DNA of 64,000 nucleotides from Platerodrilus igneus. Taxonomy: Eukaryota; Arthropoda; Insecta; Coleoptera; Lycidae. A program made the position numbers and the translations under genes. The notes beneath the pieces are model-generated. The model ran no database searches, had not been told where the DNA came from, and worked only from the letters and a program-made list of their open reading frames with translations. Of this stretch, positions 12,380-23,925 are shown one piece after another. The stretch lies in assembly GCA_036346225.1 (NCBI GenBank), contig JARFIW010000999.1, positions 851,001 through 915,000 of the forward strand. Direction: 5' to 3'. The first letter of the stretch is position 1. Each line of letters starts with the position of its first letter.

Positions 12380-14090
12380 ATATTGTTTCACATCCACCCT
12401 GCCCTGCCAAATAGTTTATTATTTGCTATTCTTCTAAGGGAGGTATTCAGTTGCTTTGCGATGCTAAATTTTTTTATTGCATACAATTCCCATTTCATTC
12501 TTAAATCATGATTATATTTACCCATAATCAAGTCAACTCTTACTTTATACTGTTGGTTGTCTTCCCAAAAATACCGTAAAAATTTATGTTTGAATTCCTG
12601 GAAAGTTTCTAATTTGCTCTCTATTAAACAAAACAATATTTCTGCGCCCCCTTTTAAAATTGATCTGATTAAATTTAATTTATATTGCTCGTCTTTTGAT
12701 CCCTGTATTAGTGTTTTAACATTATTCAAAAATAATTTTGGATTTAGTTTATTGTGCCCATAAAATTTTGAGTATTGATCTAGTGATATGTTTGGTTGGT
12801 TTAACCTTATGGGTTCTCTAGTTTATTGCATCGTATTGCTACCAAAGTTCTCTAAGTCTGATTTCAATTTCCTAATTCCCTATTTACAGTTCTAAGCCCT
12901 ATCTCACAATTCCCCTCAACCTATTGTACTTTTACATCTAAATTCGTAATTCTCCCGTTTGTCTTCCTTTCGCATGTCTCTTGGCTTGATTTAACTCTTA
13001 TAACCTCGTCCTTCACGTTATCAATGTCTTCCATGATCCTTACAACTTTACTTTGCATCTGTAATTTCATTTCCATGATCGTTTGATTAGTTTCCCTTAG
13101 GCCATCGCTTAAAATCTTTATTTCTAAGCCTAATTTTCCCCCCAAATGAGCCAAATTTTGCCCATTTTCATTAATTTTTGTTGTCATGTTTTTCATGGCC
13201 TCTTCATTTTTATCCATTTTATTATTTAACTCTAATAAAATTGACATCATTCTTGATTCTTGTGTGGTCTGCTGTTCCTCGCTGTGACTCCTTTCTAATA
13301 CTGTCCTTGCAATTGATTTATCGTCGTATCACACTTTTCTGAGATACTATCTCTACCCTTTCATTCCTCAATGCCTCTCTAGCTTCTCACTTCTGTCCAT
13401 TTTAGCTGAATTATATTTACAATAAACCCTAAATACTAATTTGACTTTTTTAATTTATTTGTTGTCTACCTGTAATCCCCAATTTTAATTAATATACAGC
13501 TTTCAAATTCTCTCGATTGTCGCAATGGATTTATTTATGTTATGTTCTAGCCCTTGCGTTTCGTGCTGTTTTCTTTTCTAGCCCCTATGTTTGGGTCATA
13601 TATTTCTTTTGGCATTTTCTAGCCCCTACGATTGTCTCCAAATTATTTCGTGTTCTAGTTCCATGCTTGGGTTGTAAGATTTTCTTTTCCACTCTAGCCC
13701 TACGGTTGGGTTGCCATATTACTTTTTGCTATACGAGCTCCCACATCCGGGCCACTATATAACTTTGTTATGATATCGCCGCACGCTGATGTAATTAACG
13801 TTTAGTTTCCTGCTGCCCGCCACCGTTATGTCTCTAAATAACCTCAAATTTTAATTTTAAAGACAATTCGTTTTATATGCCTCAACTAGCTCAGTTCAAT
13901 CCACACAGAGTGCACAACAGTATGATAACAAAGAAATTTTTACCCCCTTTTTCTCTAACACTTTCCTACTTGAATGAGATAAATGAACTTACCAAAATTT
14001 GTCTAATGACAAAAAAATATATATACACTTCACAGCTTTACAACTTTTATAATGTGATTCACTATTCAAAAATAAACCCCTGAATCAAAG
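12380..14090 (-). pseudogene. LTR-retroelement gag and leader, copy 1
   Basis: Two gag blocks are read on the minus strand: 13250-12921, a 109-residue coiled coil opening MMSILLELNNKMDKNEEAMK, and 12729-12388, with FLRYFWEDNQQYKVRVDLI and KKFSIAKQLNTSLRRIA, which resembles the capsid region of Gypsy-type Gag. A stop and frame changes lie between them. The leader 13400-14070 is upstream on this strand and holds 45-50 bp repeats of a CTAGCCCCTACG-like motif. The copy stops at 12380 before any pol sequence. No zinc knuckle is seen. Assignment to an LTR element gag is by pattern only. Confidence 0.6.
13546..13765. repeat. 45-50 bp imperfect repeats in the gag leader (copy 1)
   Basis: CTAGCCCTTGCGTTTCG, CTAGCCCCTATGTTTGGG, CTAGCCCCTACGATTG, CTAGTTCCATGCTTGGG and CTAGCCCTACGGTTGGG follow each other at about 45-50 bp, ending with GAGCTCCCACATCCGGG. 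The same array occurs in copy 2 at about 15900-16080. Confidence 0.65.
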
Positions 14091-14350
14091 TTTAAATATA
14101 ACTCTGTTTGTCCTTAAATTATAACTCCCTTAAATCAGTTAAACCCAGCAAAAATAACACTGTATACTACTGAAAGTACTTTTTGAACGTTCAAACAACC
14201 TTCTTTCTCTCTACTTAATTTTTAAAAGATTTTTGATGACCCTTTACATAAATATTTCATTACATGCAAAAATATAATATTCTGAGTTGATGTAGATAGT
14301 GCTGCCTAACTTATGACTTCAGCGTATGTACGGTTAGTTCTCCTTGGTTC

Positions 14351-16330
14351 TTACATCTGTTCCACGTGTTCTTGGCTATGCGTATTCTGGTTGATGTTCT
14401 TATCACGGTTGGTCCGCTCCGTTTCTTGCCTTGACGTGTGACCCATACTCCAGTTGCATCTAAAAACATTATTATAATTCTTGTAGTTGCCCCTATTGAA
14501 ATTTCCCCTAGTTGTTATTATTCCGTTGATAATTAAATCTATCCATTTCCACACTTCTTTGTGTTCTCACAAAATTCACGAGTTGACTTCTTATTCTATT
14601 GTCCACCCTACGGTTTGGTCCCAATTCATTATATCGCTGCAAATATTCCAGAAATATACCCCGGTCTACGATGTTTTGAAGTGCGATATATTGTTTCACA
14701 TCCACCTCAAAATGCCTTGCAAAATAGTTTATTATTTGCTATTCCTCTAAGGGAGGTATCCAGTTTCTTTGCGATGCTAAATTTTTTTATTGCATACAAT
14801 TCCTGTGTCATTCCTAAATCATGATTATATTTACCCATAATCAAGTCATCTCTTACTTTATACTGTTGGTTGTCACCCCAAAAACGCCGTAAAAATTTAT
14901 GTTTGAATTCCTGGAAAGTTTCTAATTCGTTCTCTATTAAACCAAACCATATTTCTGCGCCCCTTTTTAAAATTGATCCGACTAAATTTAATTTATATTA
15001 CTCGTCCGTTGATCCCTGTATTAGTGTTTTAACATTATTCAAAAATAATTTTGGATTTAGTTTATTGTCCCCATAAAATTTTGAGTATTGATCTAGTGAT
15101 ATGTTTGGTTGGTTTAATCTTATGGGTTCCCTAGTATATTGCATCGTATTCCGTCCAAACTTCTCTAAGTCGGATTTAAATTTCCTAATTCCCTATTTAC
15201 AATTCTAAACCCTATCTCACAATTCCCCTCAATATATTGTACTTTTGCATCTAAATTCGTAATTCTCCCGTTTGTCTCCCTTTCGCATGTCTCTTGGCTT
15301 GATTTAACTCTTATAACCTTGTCCTTCGCGTTATGAATGTCCTCCATAATCCTTACAACTTTACTTTGCATCTGTAATTTCATTTCCATGATCGTTTGAT
15401 TAGTTTCCCTTAGGCCGACACTTAAAATCTTTATTTCCAAGCCTAATTTTTTCCCCAAATTAGCTAAATTTTGCACATTTTCATTAATTTTTGTTGTCAT
15501 GTTTTTCATGGCCTCTTCATTTTTATCCATTTTATTATTTAACTCTAATAAAATTGACATCATTCTTGATTCTTGCGTGGTCTGCGTTCCTCGCTGTGAC
15601 TTTTTTCTAATACTCTCCCTGAATTGATTTATTGTTCAGTATCACACTTTCCTAAGATCCTTTCTCTACCCCTTCAGTCCTCAACGCCTCTCTAGCTTCA
15701 CTCATTCTTCTGTCCATTTTAGCTGAATTATATTTACAATAAACCCTAAATACTAATTTGATTTTTTAAATTTATTTGTTGTCTACCTGTAATCCCTAAT
15801 TTTAATTAATATACAGTTTTCAAATTTTCTCGATTGTCGCAATGGATTGTTTTATGTTATGTTGTATCTCTTATGTTTTGTGCTATGTTTTCTTTTCTGT
15901 TCTAGCTCCTACGTTCGGATCGTGTATTTCTTTTGCTATTTTCTAGCACCTACGATTGAGCCTCCAAATTATTTTGTGTTCTAGTTCCATGCTTGGGTCG
16001 TCAGATTTTCTTTTCCGTCCTAACCTTACGTTTGGGTAGCTATATTACTTTTGCCACTCGAGCTCCCACATTCGGGCCGCTATCTAACTTTGCTATGATA
16101 TCGCCGCACGCTGATGTAATTAACGTTCAGTTTCCTGCTGCTCGTCACACCGCTCTGTCTCTAAATAACCTCAAATTTAAATTTTAAACACAACCTGTTT
16201 TATATGCCTCAACTAGCTCAGTTCAATCCACACAGAGTGCACAACGGTATGATAACCAACAAATTTTACCCCCCTTTTTCTCTAACACTTTCCTACTTGA
16301 ATGAGATAAATCAACTTACCAAAATTTGTA
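14351..16330 (-). pseudogene. LTR-retroelement gag and leader, copy 2
   Basis: This is a second copy of the same gag with about 90 percent identity by eye: coiled coil 15563-15165 and capsid-like block 15076-14710. It extends further than copy 1, into 14705-14508 (NELGPNRRVDNRIRSQLVNF) and a low-complexity Asn/Arg-rich end near 14500-14351, as in Gag C-termini. The leader at 15700-16320 again carries the CTAGC..C-TACG repeats. Stops and shifts interrupt the frame. Copies 1 and 2 lie head to tail, so the pair is a tandem duplication and not two independent insertions. Confidence 0.6.
15900..16082. repeat. 45-50 bp imperfect repeats in the gag leader (copy 2)
   Basis: Second occurrence of the repeat, with CTAGCTCCTACGTTCGG, CTAGCACCTACGATTG, CTAGTTCCATGCTTGGG, CCTAACCTTACGTTTGGG and GAGCTCCCACATTCGGG. 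Confidence 0.6.
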
Positions 16331-16335
16331 TAATG

Positions 16336-16338
<3 letters not shown>

Positions 16339-16379
<41 letters not shown>
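16339..16379. repeat. (AT)n microsatellite
   Basis: About 20 uninterrupted AT units at the outer end of gag copy 2. The small ORFs with Ile-Tyr runs here are by-products. Confidence 0.95.
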
Positions 16380-16380
<1 letters not shown>

Positions 16381-16389
16381 TATTCAGTT

Positions 16390-16626
16390 TTTTTATGGGT
16401 TATAGGTCCTGTTTAAAAAAAATAATAAAAGGCGTACTCTTTTTATTCCATCTGAATTTTCGAATAATTTTTACTCTTGGTCACAGATTACTAAAAATAA
16501 CACGTTGTACAAATAAAGTTTTTGAAAATGAATATATACTTACAATAGTTGAGATTACGGCCCTAATCTTGCATGCATGACCTGGAAACAATAAAGTCGA
16601 AATAAATAAATAAATAAATAAATAAT
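16390..16626 (+). mobile_element. Probable 3' end of a non-LTR element with AAAT tail
   Basis: AT-rich sequence ends in AATAAAGTCG followed by six AAAT units (about 16600-16625), the kind of tail seen on elements B and the minus fragment at 49.2 kb. No coding part remains. It ends about 40 bp before the exon 3 acceptor. Confidence 0.4.
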
Positions 16627-16667
16627 CTTTGCCTGACGATTATATTATGAATTTTGATTTTTTGCAG

Positions 16668-17119
16668 AACGTATTGGATTCACTATGTCCTTGTGAATGG
16701 AATAAACCCAGAAAGCGTCTATGCGTTATTCTAATTACAATGGCATCATCAGACCACGATTCTCATCGCCAATCATTTCGTACATATGCTCAAATGTCGC
16801 CATACAGTGTAGCAAGGGTTAGATTTGCCTATATCTATCATGAGAAGCAAACAGAATTTGTTAATGCTCTTATTCCAAGTATTTAGCTACAATTTATATT
16901 ACCAATGATGACTATTTATTTGTAGAAGGTGGTGAAGTAGAACCATTATTAAGCATAGTAATAATTTGGCGGCGTGATACTTCTCATGTTAAATATGAAT
17001 GGTTACCTAAGAAGTGGAAAAGTGAAGAAAATCTTAATGATACAGTGTTTAAACTTGAAAGTACTATTGCTCGATTATTGAGATCTTCAGAAGCACTTTC
17101 ATACGAAGCGCTTGTTAAG
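16668..17119 (+). CDS. DNAJC16: DNAJC16 exons 3-4 of the window
   Basis: Exon 16668-16878 starts in phase 0 after TTTTTTGCAG and encodes LDSLCPCEWNKPRKRLCVIL, then HRQSFRTYAQMS and YIYHEKQTEFVNALIP. The donor is a weak AA|GTATTT. The intron is 47 bp (16879-16925). Exon 16926-17119 encodes GGEVEPLLSIVIIWRRD through SSEALSYEALVK and ends at AAG|GTTTGT in phase 0. The CPC motif resembles a redox pair but I cannot say whether it is active; it sits after, not within, the usual thioredoxin CxxC position. Frames and phases match the preceding and following exons exactly. Confidence 0.85.
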
Positions 17120-17237
17120 GTTTGTAAACATTTTGATACGCTTATGTTAAATTATATTGATTTACTTTATTTTTTATCAAGAAATGCAATATTTTATATT
17201 GTATGGGTTTAGAATTAACAAATATTGCTGTAGATAT

Positions 17238-18976
17238 TGTAACACTTCACCCTCCTTCCTGACCTATCTAGCAGTCAAACAAACAAGGACCGACTTACCT
17301 AATACATATATAATTGCAATATAAGCGTCCACTTACCTATTCCAATAGTATTTACTCTACTTTCTTCAAATGCCTTGGCTACTCTACAGCGGAGAATACA
17401 TGGACATGTCCCAGGTGGGTAGGTAGAATTCTGAAACCGATACTGGTGAGTTAACTTACCCAAAAGTTTAAGTATCTGTACCTTAAATGTATTTCAACAA
17501 ACCTCTTTAAATTTTAGATCTCAAAATTATCAAGTAATGAATTTAATAACCTTTAATGTGGTGATATAACTATATACATTTACTATATTGACATACTTGA
17601 ATGCAATAAAATCAATATCCCTTATTTAACTAAAACCCCCTTAAATCGGGTAATTATATTCTACTACACATTGCAAATTTTACATTTAAACAGATTGGCT
17701 TCCAACTGAAACATAGCCAATAACTCTTAATATTTTCTATAAACTCATAACAAAAAGTAATAACGTTAATAAAGTCCAAGAATTCCAAATTTAATCTAGC
17801 AACTTAACATATGCATATAAAATCATATATATTATTTTATCAACGTTCATACTTACAACACCACGTGTATGCATGCATATACATGCCCCTTTTCTCGAAC
17901 CATGTATGCAAAGATTCACTCAATACCTGTGTTGGGTATGTAATACCCACTATTGCTTCATCCTGAACAAGGCCTCCAAGGTAATTTATTCTCACCAGGT
18001 TTGAAACTGTTAATACGGTTATTGGTAACTTTAGTGCTTGGAACTCTGGATATCTCGCTACTTCTATACCAACTCACGGTTTGGGAGTCGAACTTCCAAA
18101 ATACAAACGTCCACCAATCAATCAAAATTGAGCCATAAAAGTATGTTGAGTTATCATCTTCTATGCCGTTAACAGCCGGCGTCTCTAACCATTAACCGCC
18201 CTACAACTTAAACCTTTCGTCGTCTAATTATACTGTCCTTTATTCATTATTTAACTCCACTAATCGTTTTGTAATACCCGTATTCACTTCTTATATTTCT
18301 TACTTATACTTCACTTTAATTTACGCGGTCAAATAACCACGATAGTTACGCGCCATTGCAGCGTAACTGGCCCTAACTATGGGCGAATTACTTTTATTTT
18401 ATTTCGTACATCTTTTGCCTGTGTGTATTGTCTTTTTGTCTTTGTGGGTTGAGTATCTCTTAATTTCTTCATTCCACTATTTATATACCTTTTATCACGT
18501 GATTGTTCTGGCCAATTACAAACCTTCCATATTGCACAATTATATATCATTCCTACACGTGTTTTCAGGTTAATGGTTAAATCCATTTTTATTATTGCAA
18601 TTGCTAATTGAAACTGCCCTATAATTAAATTTAAGTTATTCTGCAATATTCTGAACTATTTCCTGTTAATATTTTTATAGATATCACGAAAAGTAACATT
18701 TTATTACGTATTTCCGGTTTTGGAATTTTCTAGAACAAATGAGTATTTCCCTTTGGCGCCTAATTTAAGTTTTCTACATTTCACGGGATGTTAGAGTTCA
18801 GTTGATAGGTTATGTTAATTTAAAGTGTCAATTGTCACCCCAAAGTCGAACTATAATTGGATAACTGTATTAATTCATGGTTATTGATAGGCTATATTTT
18901 AGATAGAACTATTTGTGATTGGCCGAAAATATTATTTGAAATTTAAATTAATTTAAAAAGGTTCTTGGGTGTTACA
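17238..18976 (+). mobile_element. 1739-bp solo LTR (family L1 of this window)
   Basis: The element starts TGTAACAC and ends GTGTTACA, with the 4-bp duplication ATAT at 17234-17237 and 18977-18980. Nearly the whole length is found again in inverted orientation in 25016-28558. Its size is long for an LTR but matches that second copy once a nested insert is removed. Small ORFs inside are not conserved between the two copies. Confidence 0.85.
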
Positions 18977-18984
18977 ATATACAG

Positions 18985-20057
18985 GGTTCAGAGCGATACT
19001 GGAAATTCTGGAAAAGTCAAAGAATATAATTTTATTAACAAATAATGTTGTCTGGTATTAGGAAAGTAGTTAAGCATAATGAACGAAAATTAAATTGTTG
19101 ATTATTTTACAAAGAGAAAAGCCAATAACCGGTTTCACAGCTCATCAAATTGGCGAATTTTTCTCTGCAAAACAATCTACAAAGTTTTTGAATTATATGC
19201 GTATCATGGTATATTGATAAATAAAAAATATTCCCATCCACTCTCTATACTTGAATGTAAACAACTATCGGCGACTTTTTCAAATCTCTGACATGATACT
19301 ATTGTGTGGGATATGTTTGTATGTTTGTACGTCTTCTATGCGAGTCTGCTGCACGTGTATTCCTAGTAATGTAACTCTTAGGATCAACTTAGCAATAAAA
19401 CTGAAAACTAGATAGAAATGTAAAGAATGCTTTAACATGGAATATATTTATTATAACTGAATATAATTGAAGATTTAAGTAAAATACATTAGAATCAATG
19501 GGTATGAGCTGTCACGAGCTAACCCCTCAGACATCTTAAACGCGAATGAATTCTGGAAACGAAGCACGTGACAAAACATCAGCGCCTTCCGCCACAAAAG
19601 TTCTCACACAAACGCGAAGTAACCTCATATCGTAGTAATTCTATAAATCCCCAACAAATATAGATGGCATTGCCAGACAAAAATTTGTAATAACTAGTCA
19701 ATGACAACTAAGATTGTAGACGGTAGTCTGCCATTTGCATATTTTTAATATAATTTTATACCTAGGATTCCTGGAAAATAACGAAAATACAACTGGAAGT
19801 TAGGGAATATTGTGAAAAGTCCTGGAATTTTCACTATTATTCTATATTGTAAATTATACATTTATATATACTTGCGAAAAAGAAATTTTGGTGGTATCGG
19901 ACACTGCCACACTTAATTTTCTGAAAACATCAATCATGGGTAATAAAACGAAAATAATTTATTTGATCGGTTAATTTATTTGCAACCTACATTTATGGAG
20001 TACAGGTAATTTTAGGTCCACATGTTTTTGCTCGATTTTGATATTCTGATTATACTT
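18985..20057. other. Non-coding stretch, possibly a non-autonomous hAT-like element
   Basis: It opens with CAGGGTTCAGAGCGATACTGG followed by GGAAATTCTGGAAAAGTC, and near 19770-19840 has related TCCTGGAAAATAACG and GTCCTGGAATTTTCAC pieces. Such TGGAAA-rich ends are typical of CAGGG-type hAT elements. No transposase, no clean second end and no target duplication were found. Confidence 0.3.
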
Positions 20058-20071
20058 TGTGTTTACATATC

Positions 20072-20373
20072 TTACATGTCATTTTCCAATGCTCCACCCG
20101 AAGGTACTACATTGGCCAGGAGGCGAGTTTTTTGTTGCCTGGAAATTTAGAATTTTGCCGAACCCTTGCCGTTTCAGGCAAGGTAGGGATCTTTAACGTG
20201 CGTGACAACACTCACACACGGGACCTCCATTTAACCTCTCATCCGAACGAGGGCGTAATATTTGTGAAAAATGCTCACCTGCCATTTTTCAAGCAGTCGG
20301 CCGTGTCGGGATTCGAACACAGGACCTTGGGATCCGTAGTCTTACGCTTACTACATTGATCCACGGCGACGCC
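20072..20373 (-). mobile_element. tRNA-derived SINE, full-length copy 1
   Basis: Flanked by a 14-bp direct repeat TGTGTTTACATATC (20058-20071 and 20374-20387). On the minus strand the head has an A-box-like GTGGATCAATGTAG and a B box GTTCGAATCCC, so it is tRNA-derived. The body contains GTCACGCACGTTAAAGATCC and a short stem CCTTGCC..GGCAAGG followed by GTTCGGC. The 3' end is ACATGTAA, without a poly(A) tail. Two more copies lie at 39.6 and 46.9 kb. An open frame across it is incidental. Confidence 0.85.
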
Positions 20374-20387
20374 TGTGTTTACATATC

Positions 20388-21654
20388 GTGACATTTTAAG
20401 AAAATCTGTACATTTTCGAACTTCAAATTTACAGCATTGTATATTTTTTGAGTTTTCGAGATACGGACTTGGAGCTCAGGATAAGTTTTAACGCATACAA
20501 TTGTGACACTTCTTTAAAATGGTTATAATCATATTTCTTTTTAATAGTTTCTGTACTAGTAAATCTAGTAAATACTAGTAAGTTAAGTTATTTCTTTTAA
20601 GAAATATCGTTTTTGGGTTACTACAATTTTGCTCTAAGATAAAATTATTTTGTATCATATATGGTTCATACTCAATGATTCATTGTCAGTTTTCAAAAGT
20701 TAGAGATGATGCATCATTGTAATTTCCACACTAAATTATTAGTTTCATGATTGAAGTTTTTATTAATAATATATCATGCCTGTGTATCGGTGAACTCAAC
20801 GGCTGGGTATAAAGACTTCAAATGTAAATTTTGTGCTGACTCAAATAAATAAAGAGCCCCAGGTTCTGGGGTTAGTTCCGCTATCGGTAAGTTGATTATA
20901 CATACATATTGGATAGAAAAAATGACACTAGGTATTTTCATTTTGCAGTCTTAATTCATCGATTCAAAGTGTGCCAAAGATGTTTCGAATTGTTTTAGAA
21001 AGGGTAAATCCATTTTTTTAGTGCACTTCATACTAACATCCAAACCATGAACATTCCGCTTTAGTAGGTCGATTACCTTTGACTATAAGGTTATCGAAAC
21101 AAGACTGATAGTCTAATCATGTTCGGATAATACCCTATCAAAGTGGGTTGTTCTCAGTTTTAGGGGCGCATTGGATCCCAGATCAATGCCTTTATGTTGG
21201 AGATAAACATTTTGAGGTTGGCGAAGTCACTGTAGGTATCTTATGGTATCTACCTTAAAGACAGTCAATTATTCATCAGTTATTTATAAATCCATCTGAA
21301 ACTATACCAGAGAGAAGGAGCTTACAATTAAATAAACATTTGAAATGTATTGCATGAATGGATGAAACATGCCTATAGTATGTCTATGTGTTTAGGTTAA
21401 AATTTTAGTTAACTTCTCAAGGGCTATCTGTTTGAATATTTGTTGTCGTTAATGATTGACATAAGTATTGGCAGGATGCCACTTCCTTGCACTTTTCATT
21501 TGTGAATTCATATCTAAGTTCATTTAGGGAAAGGCACTTGGTTTTAAGGATAATAACTTGATATTGACTAGTAACTTTCATAGGTAAAGCAAATAAATGA
21601 TAATAATTGTAATTATTAATCTCTACAATGGGAATTTCTATTAAAAACGTAATT
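20388..21654. other. AT-rich intronic stretch, nothing recognised
   Basis: I see no gene, terminal repeat or RNA. The 3' LTR expected for the errantivirus-like element whose env ends at 21655 is not recognisable here. Confidence 0.4.
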
Positions 21655-22480
21655 TCATGATTCTTTACATAACCTTTCCACTATGGCTATTTTTTCAAAT
21701 ACCAGTATGTTAGATTCTGTTACTTCAAAGGGTAGTTTACTATGAGTTATAAATGATCTAATTCCTAATAATTCGTTTAATAAATCAAGTGGTTCTATTA
21801 TACTAGCATGTAATGTATTTAATTTAGCAAATGTTACAGCATTCTCTAATGTAGCTAAAATTTGTTGAATTACAGTAAGGGTTGATATCATTTGATTGAA
21901 TATCCTGTTAAATCTTATTAAGTCTCGCATTCCTAACATTGTGGTTTGCATGTCGCTTTCAAGAGTTAGTATTTTATTTGTTATACTGTCTTGATTCTTC
22001 ACTAATTTTCATAGTGTACTGTTAAATTTTACTATGGTTGATTGAGTTAATGATATTTGGTTTTTAACAATAGTTTTTATGTCGTTCTGATTGTCAATCA
22101 ATTCTTGTATTGCATTGTCGTATCGCTCAACATCTTAGTCGTCTAAATTACCTGTGATAGCTTTTATAATAGTACCTAATCCATTAATAATTCCTCGTTT
22201 CTGTCTTATGGTTTGGTCTGTTGGTATTAATCGATTGAATTTGTCTTTTGTGTTCTTTAGGATATTTTCCATTATGCTTTTGTAATTAAGCATTTCTATC
22301 GCATACTCTTTTCCGAATTTGATTGTGTCTATTGATTCTTTCAATCTGTCGTAATTGTTTCTAATTATATAAAATTCTTGTTTTAGTTCGGTTAAATCAA
22401 ATTTCCGTGCGAAAGTCCAATAGTCTACTGTTTTGCATACTTCCCAATTTTACTGGTAGTATACCAGGGTTGTTCTTTTA
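21655..22480 (-). pseudogene. Errantivirus-like envelope (env) remnant, copy 1
   Basis: Two minus-strand open stretches (22344-22135 and 22002-21655) and the frame leading into them belong to an envelope glycoprotein of the insect errantivirus type. The marker is a dibasic furin-type site, RQKR, at about 22205-22194, directly followed by a Gly-rich hydrophobic fusion-peptide-like segment. The second stretch is a leucine/asparagine-rich helical ectodomain. In active relatives this protein sits in the virion membrane. Stops at about 22138 and 22005 break it, and no C-terminal membrane anchor is seen before the frame ends, so it is inactive. It follows the integrase on the same strand, as in errantiviruses. 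Confidence 0.75.
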
Positions 22481-22721
22481 TATCCTCTATTATTATTTCG
22501 TTGTCGTCCGTTCTACCTGGTGGAGGTTGACGGCGAGGGTGATGGTTGTCCATCTGAAATTACAGGGTGTCTGAAATTTTTCGAATGTATGTATTTTGTG
22601 GTTTTTGTTGTCTACTACTGCTACATTTCTATTCAAGATCTTTTCGATTTTAAACGGGTCGTTTTGTGTCATTTACTTTTAAAATTTCTCTCGTACACGG
22701 TCTGTCCTACTGAGCATCGGT

Positions 22722-23290
22722 TTATATTGGCATATTGGCCTTTTCATTGCGTGTTTCTGTAACACGTTCCTTATGGTTATCTAATTTATTTTTGAAGTTA
22801 TTATAAGTGATTTTTAATTTTTCCTTGTGGTCTTTGACGTACTGTTGGTATACGTCTTTATTATAGTGTATATCATAAGGATTGCGGGAATCTGAGTGTA
22901 CCAAGGTTAATTCGAGGGGTGTAAAATTAGTTGAAGAATGAATTGTGTTGTTATGGGCAATTAGGGCGTATGATATTAAATTAGTGATTTTCTTTCGTAT
23001 ATGTTAATCTTAAAAGTCTGATTTGTTTTAATAACATTAAATGTAATCATTCAATTAATACGTTTGATTCTGGATGGTTTTCCGTTATAAAATGAATATT
23101 TATTTTATGAACTTCTAGGGTATTTTGTATGGTTTTGTTTCTAAATTCGCTTCCAGTATCTAAAGTTATTGATTCTGGTGTACCATAAAATGTGAAGTAT
23201 TGTAAAAATCCTTGGATTACATGAATACTGTTTTTTGAAGTAATGGGTATCACTTGGCCTAGGATATTTGTGAAATTTATTAGTGGGTTT
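22722..23290 (-). pseudogene. Errantivirus-like integrase, copy 1 (N-terminus missing)
   Basis: The minus frame 23253-23047 holds the middle of the integrase core, with FYGTPESITLDTGSEFRN (second catalytic Asp) and an HPESN block near the catalytic Glu position. After a stop near 23047 the frame goes on into 22904-22722, a charged C-terminal segment with NPYDIHYNKDVYQQYVKDH. The zinc-binding N-terminal domain and the first catalytic Asp are missing, replaced by the Penelope-like insert at 23290. Copy 2 of the same region lies at 30942-31440. Confidence 0.75.
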
Positions 23291-23925
23291 ATATTGGGAA
23301 ATTATTGGCAAAATTCTACGTAAAATGGTCAGTACAAACTAGACTAAACGAGCATAAGCGATGCTTAAGAACATGCCAGTACAATCGCTCAGTGGTGGCT
23401 GAACACCAACATGAAACAGACCATACCATTAACTTTGTCAAGGCGAAACTAATTGCCAGAATTTCATTTTTCTACAATAGAAAAATTAGAGAATCCGTAG
23501 AAATCACTAAAAATTCTAATAATCTAAACAAAGATGGTGGCTACTACTTTAGCCCTAATTTGGAAAACAAGCCTATGTTCACAACAGCAGAACCGTGACG
23601 TTCACTGATCCGCTACGACACTCCGCTCTATTCATGATCGCTCATGCATCAAGTTCTCGTCCTATATAAACTACCACTTTCACTACTTTCACCAGTTACT
23701 TTGCCACAAGACACCTTTTGGCTTAAATGGGTTAGTGAGTCTGCTAGTTCAGAAGTAACTCTACATACTCTTTACACTTTAACTTGTCTACTTAATATTA
23801 TCATTCTTATCTTTATTATTATTTTATTATTTATTTTCTTTTTTTGTCCTTACAAAAGTGGGCGAAACATCGACCTTAGTTTATAAAATGACACGGTCCC
23901 AACCCGAAACTATAAATATTTATAA
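23290..23925 (+). mobile_element. Penelope-like element, 3' fragment with GIY-YIG-type endonuclease end
   Basis: The + frame 23305-23598 encodes RLNEHKRCLRTCQYNRSVVA, then AEHQHETDHTINF, then FYNRKIRESVEITK and NNLNKDGGYYFSPN. This is the C-terminal endonuclease region of Penelope-like elements (R..EHK, H..TGH.I.F, R.IRE..EI and FNRDDG.xLS blocks). The reverse transcriptase is absent. The 3' part includes GGGCGAAACATCGACC and a TGACACGGTCCC..CCCGAAAC stretch at 23889-23910. It sits between the RNase H and integrase parts of the errantivirus-like copy, in opposite orientation, with loss of flanking viral sequence. Confidence 0.75.

Noticed and set aside
16326..16580. ORF with Ile-Tyr repeats
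   Set aside because: Starts in the (AT)n microsatellite.
20948..21003. Exon-like segment between a TTTTGCAG acceptor and a GGTAAAT donor
   Set aside because: The phased joining of DNAJC16 exons 4 and 5 leaves no need for it and it has no family similarity.
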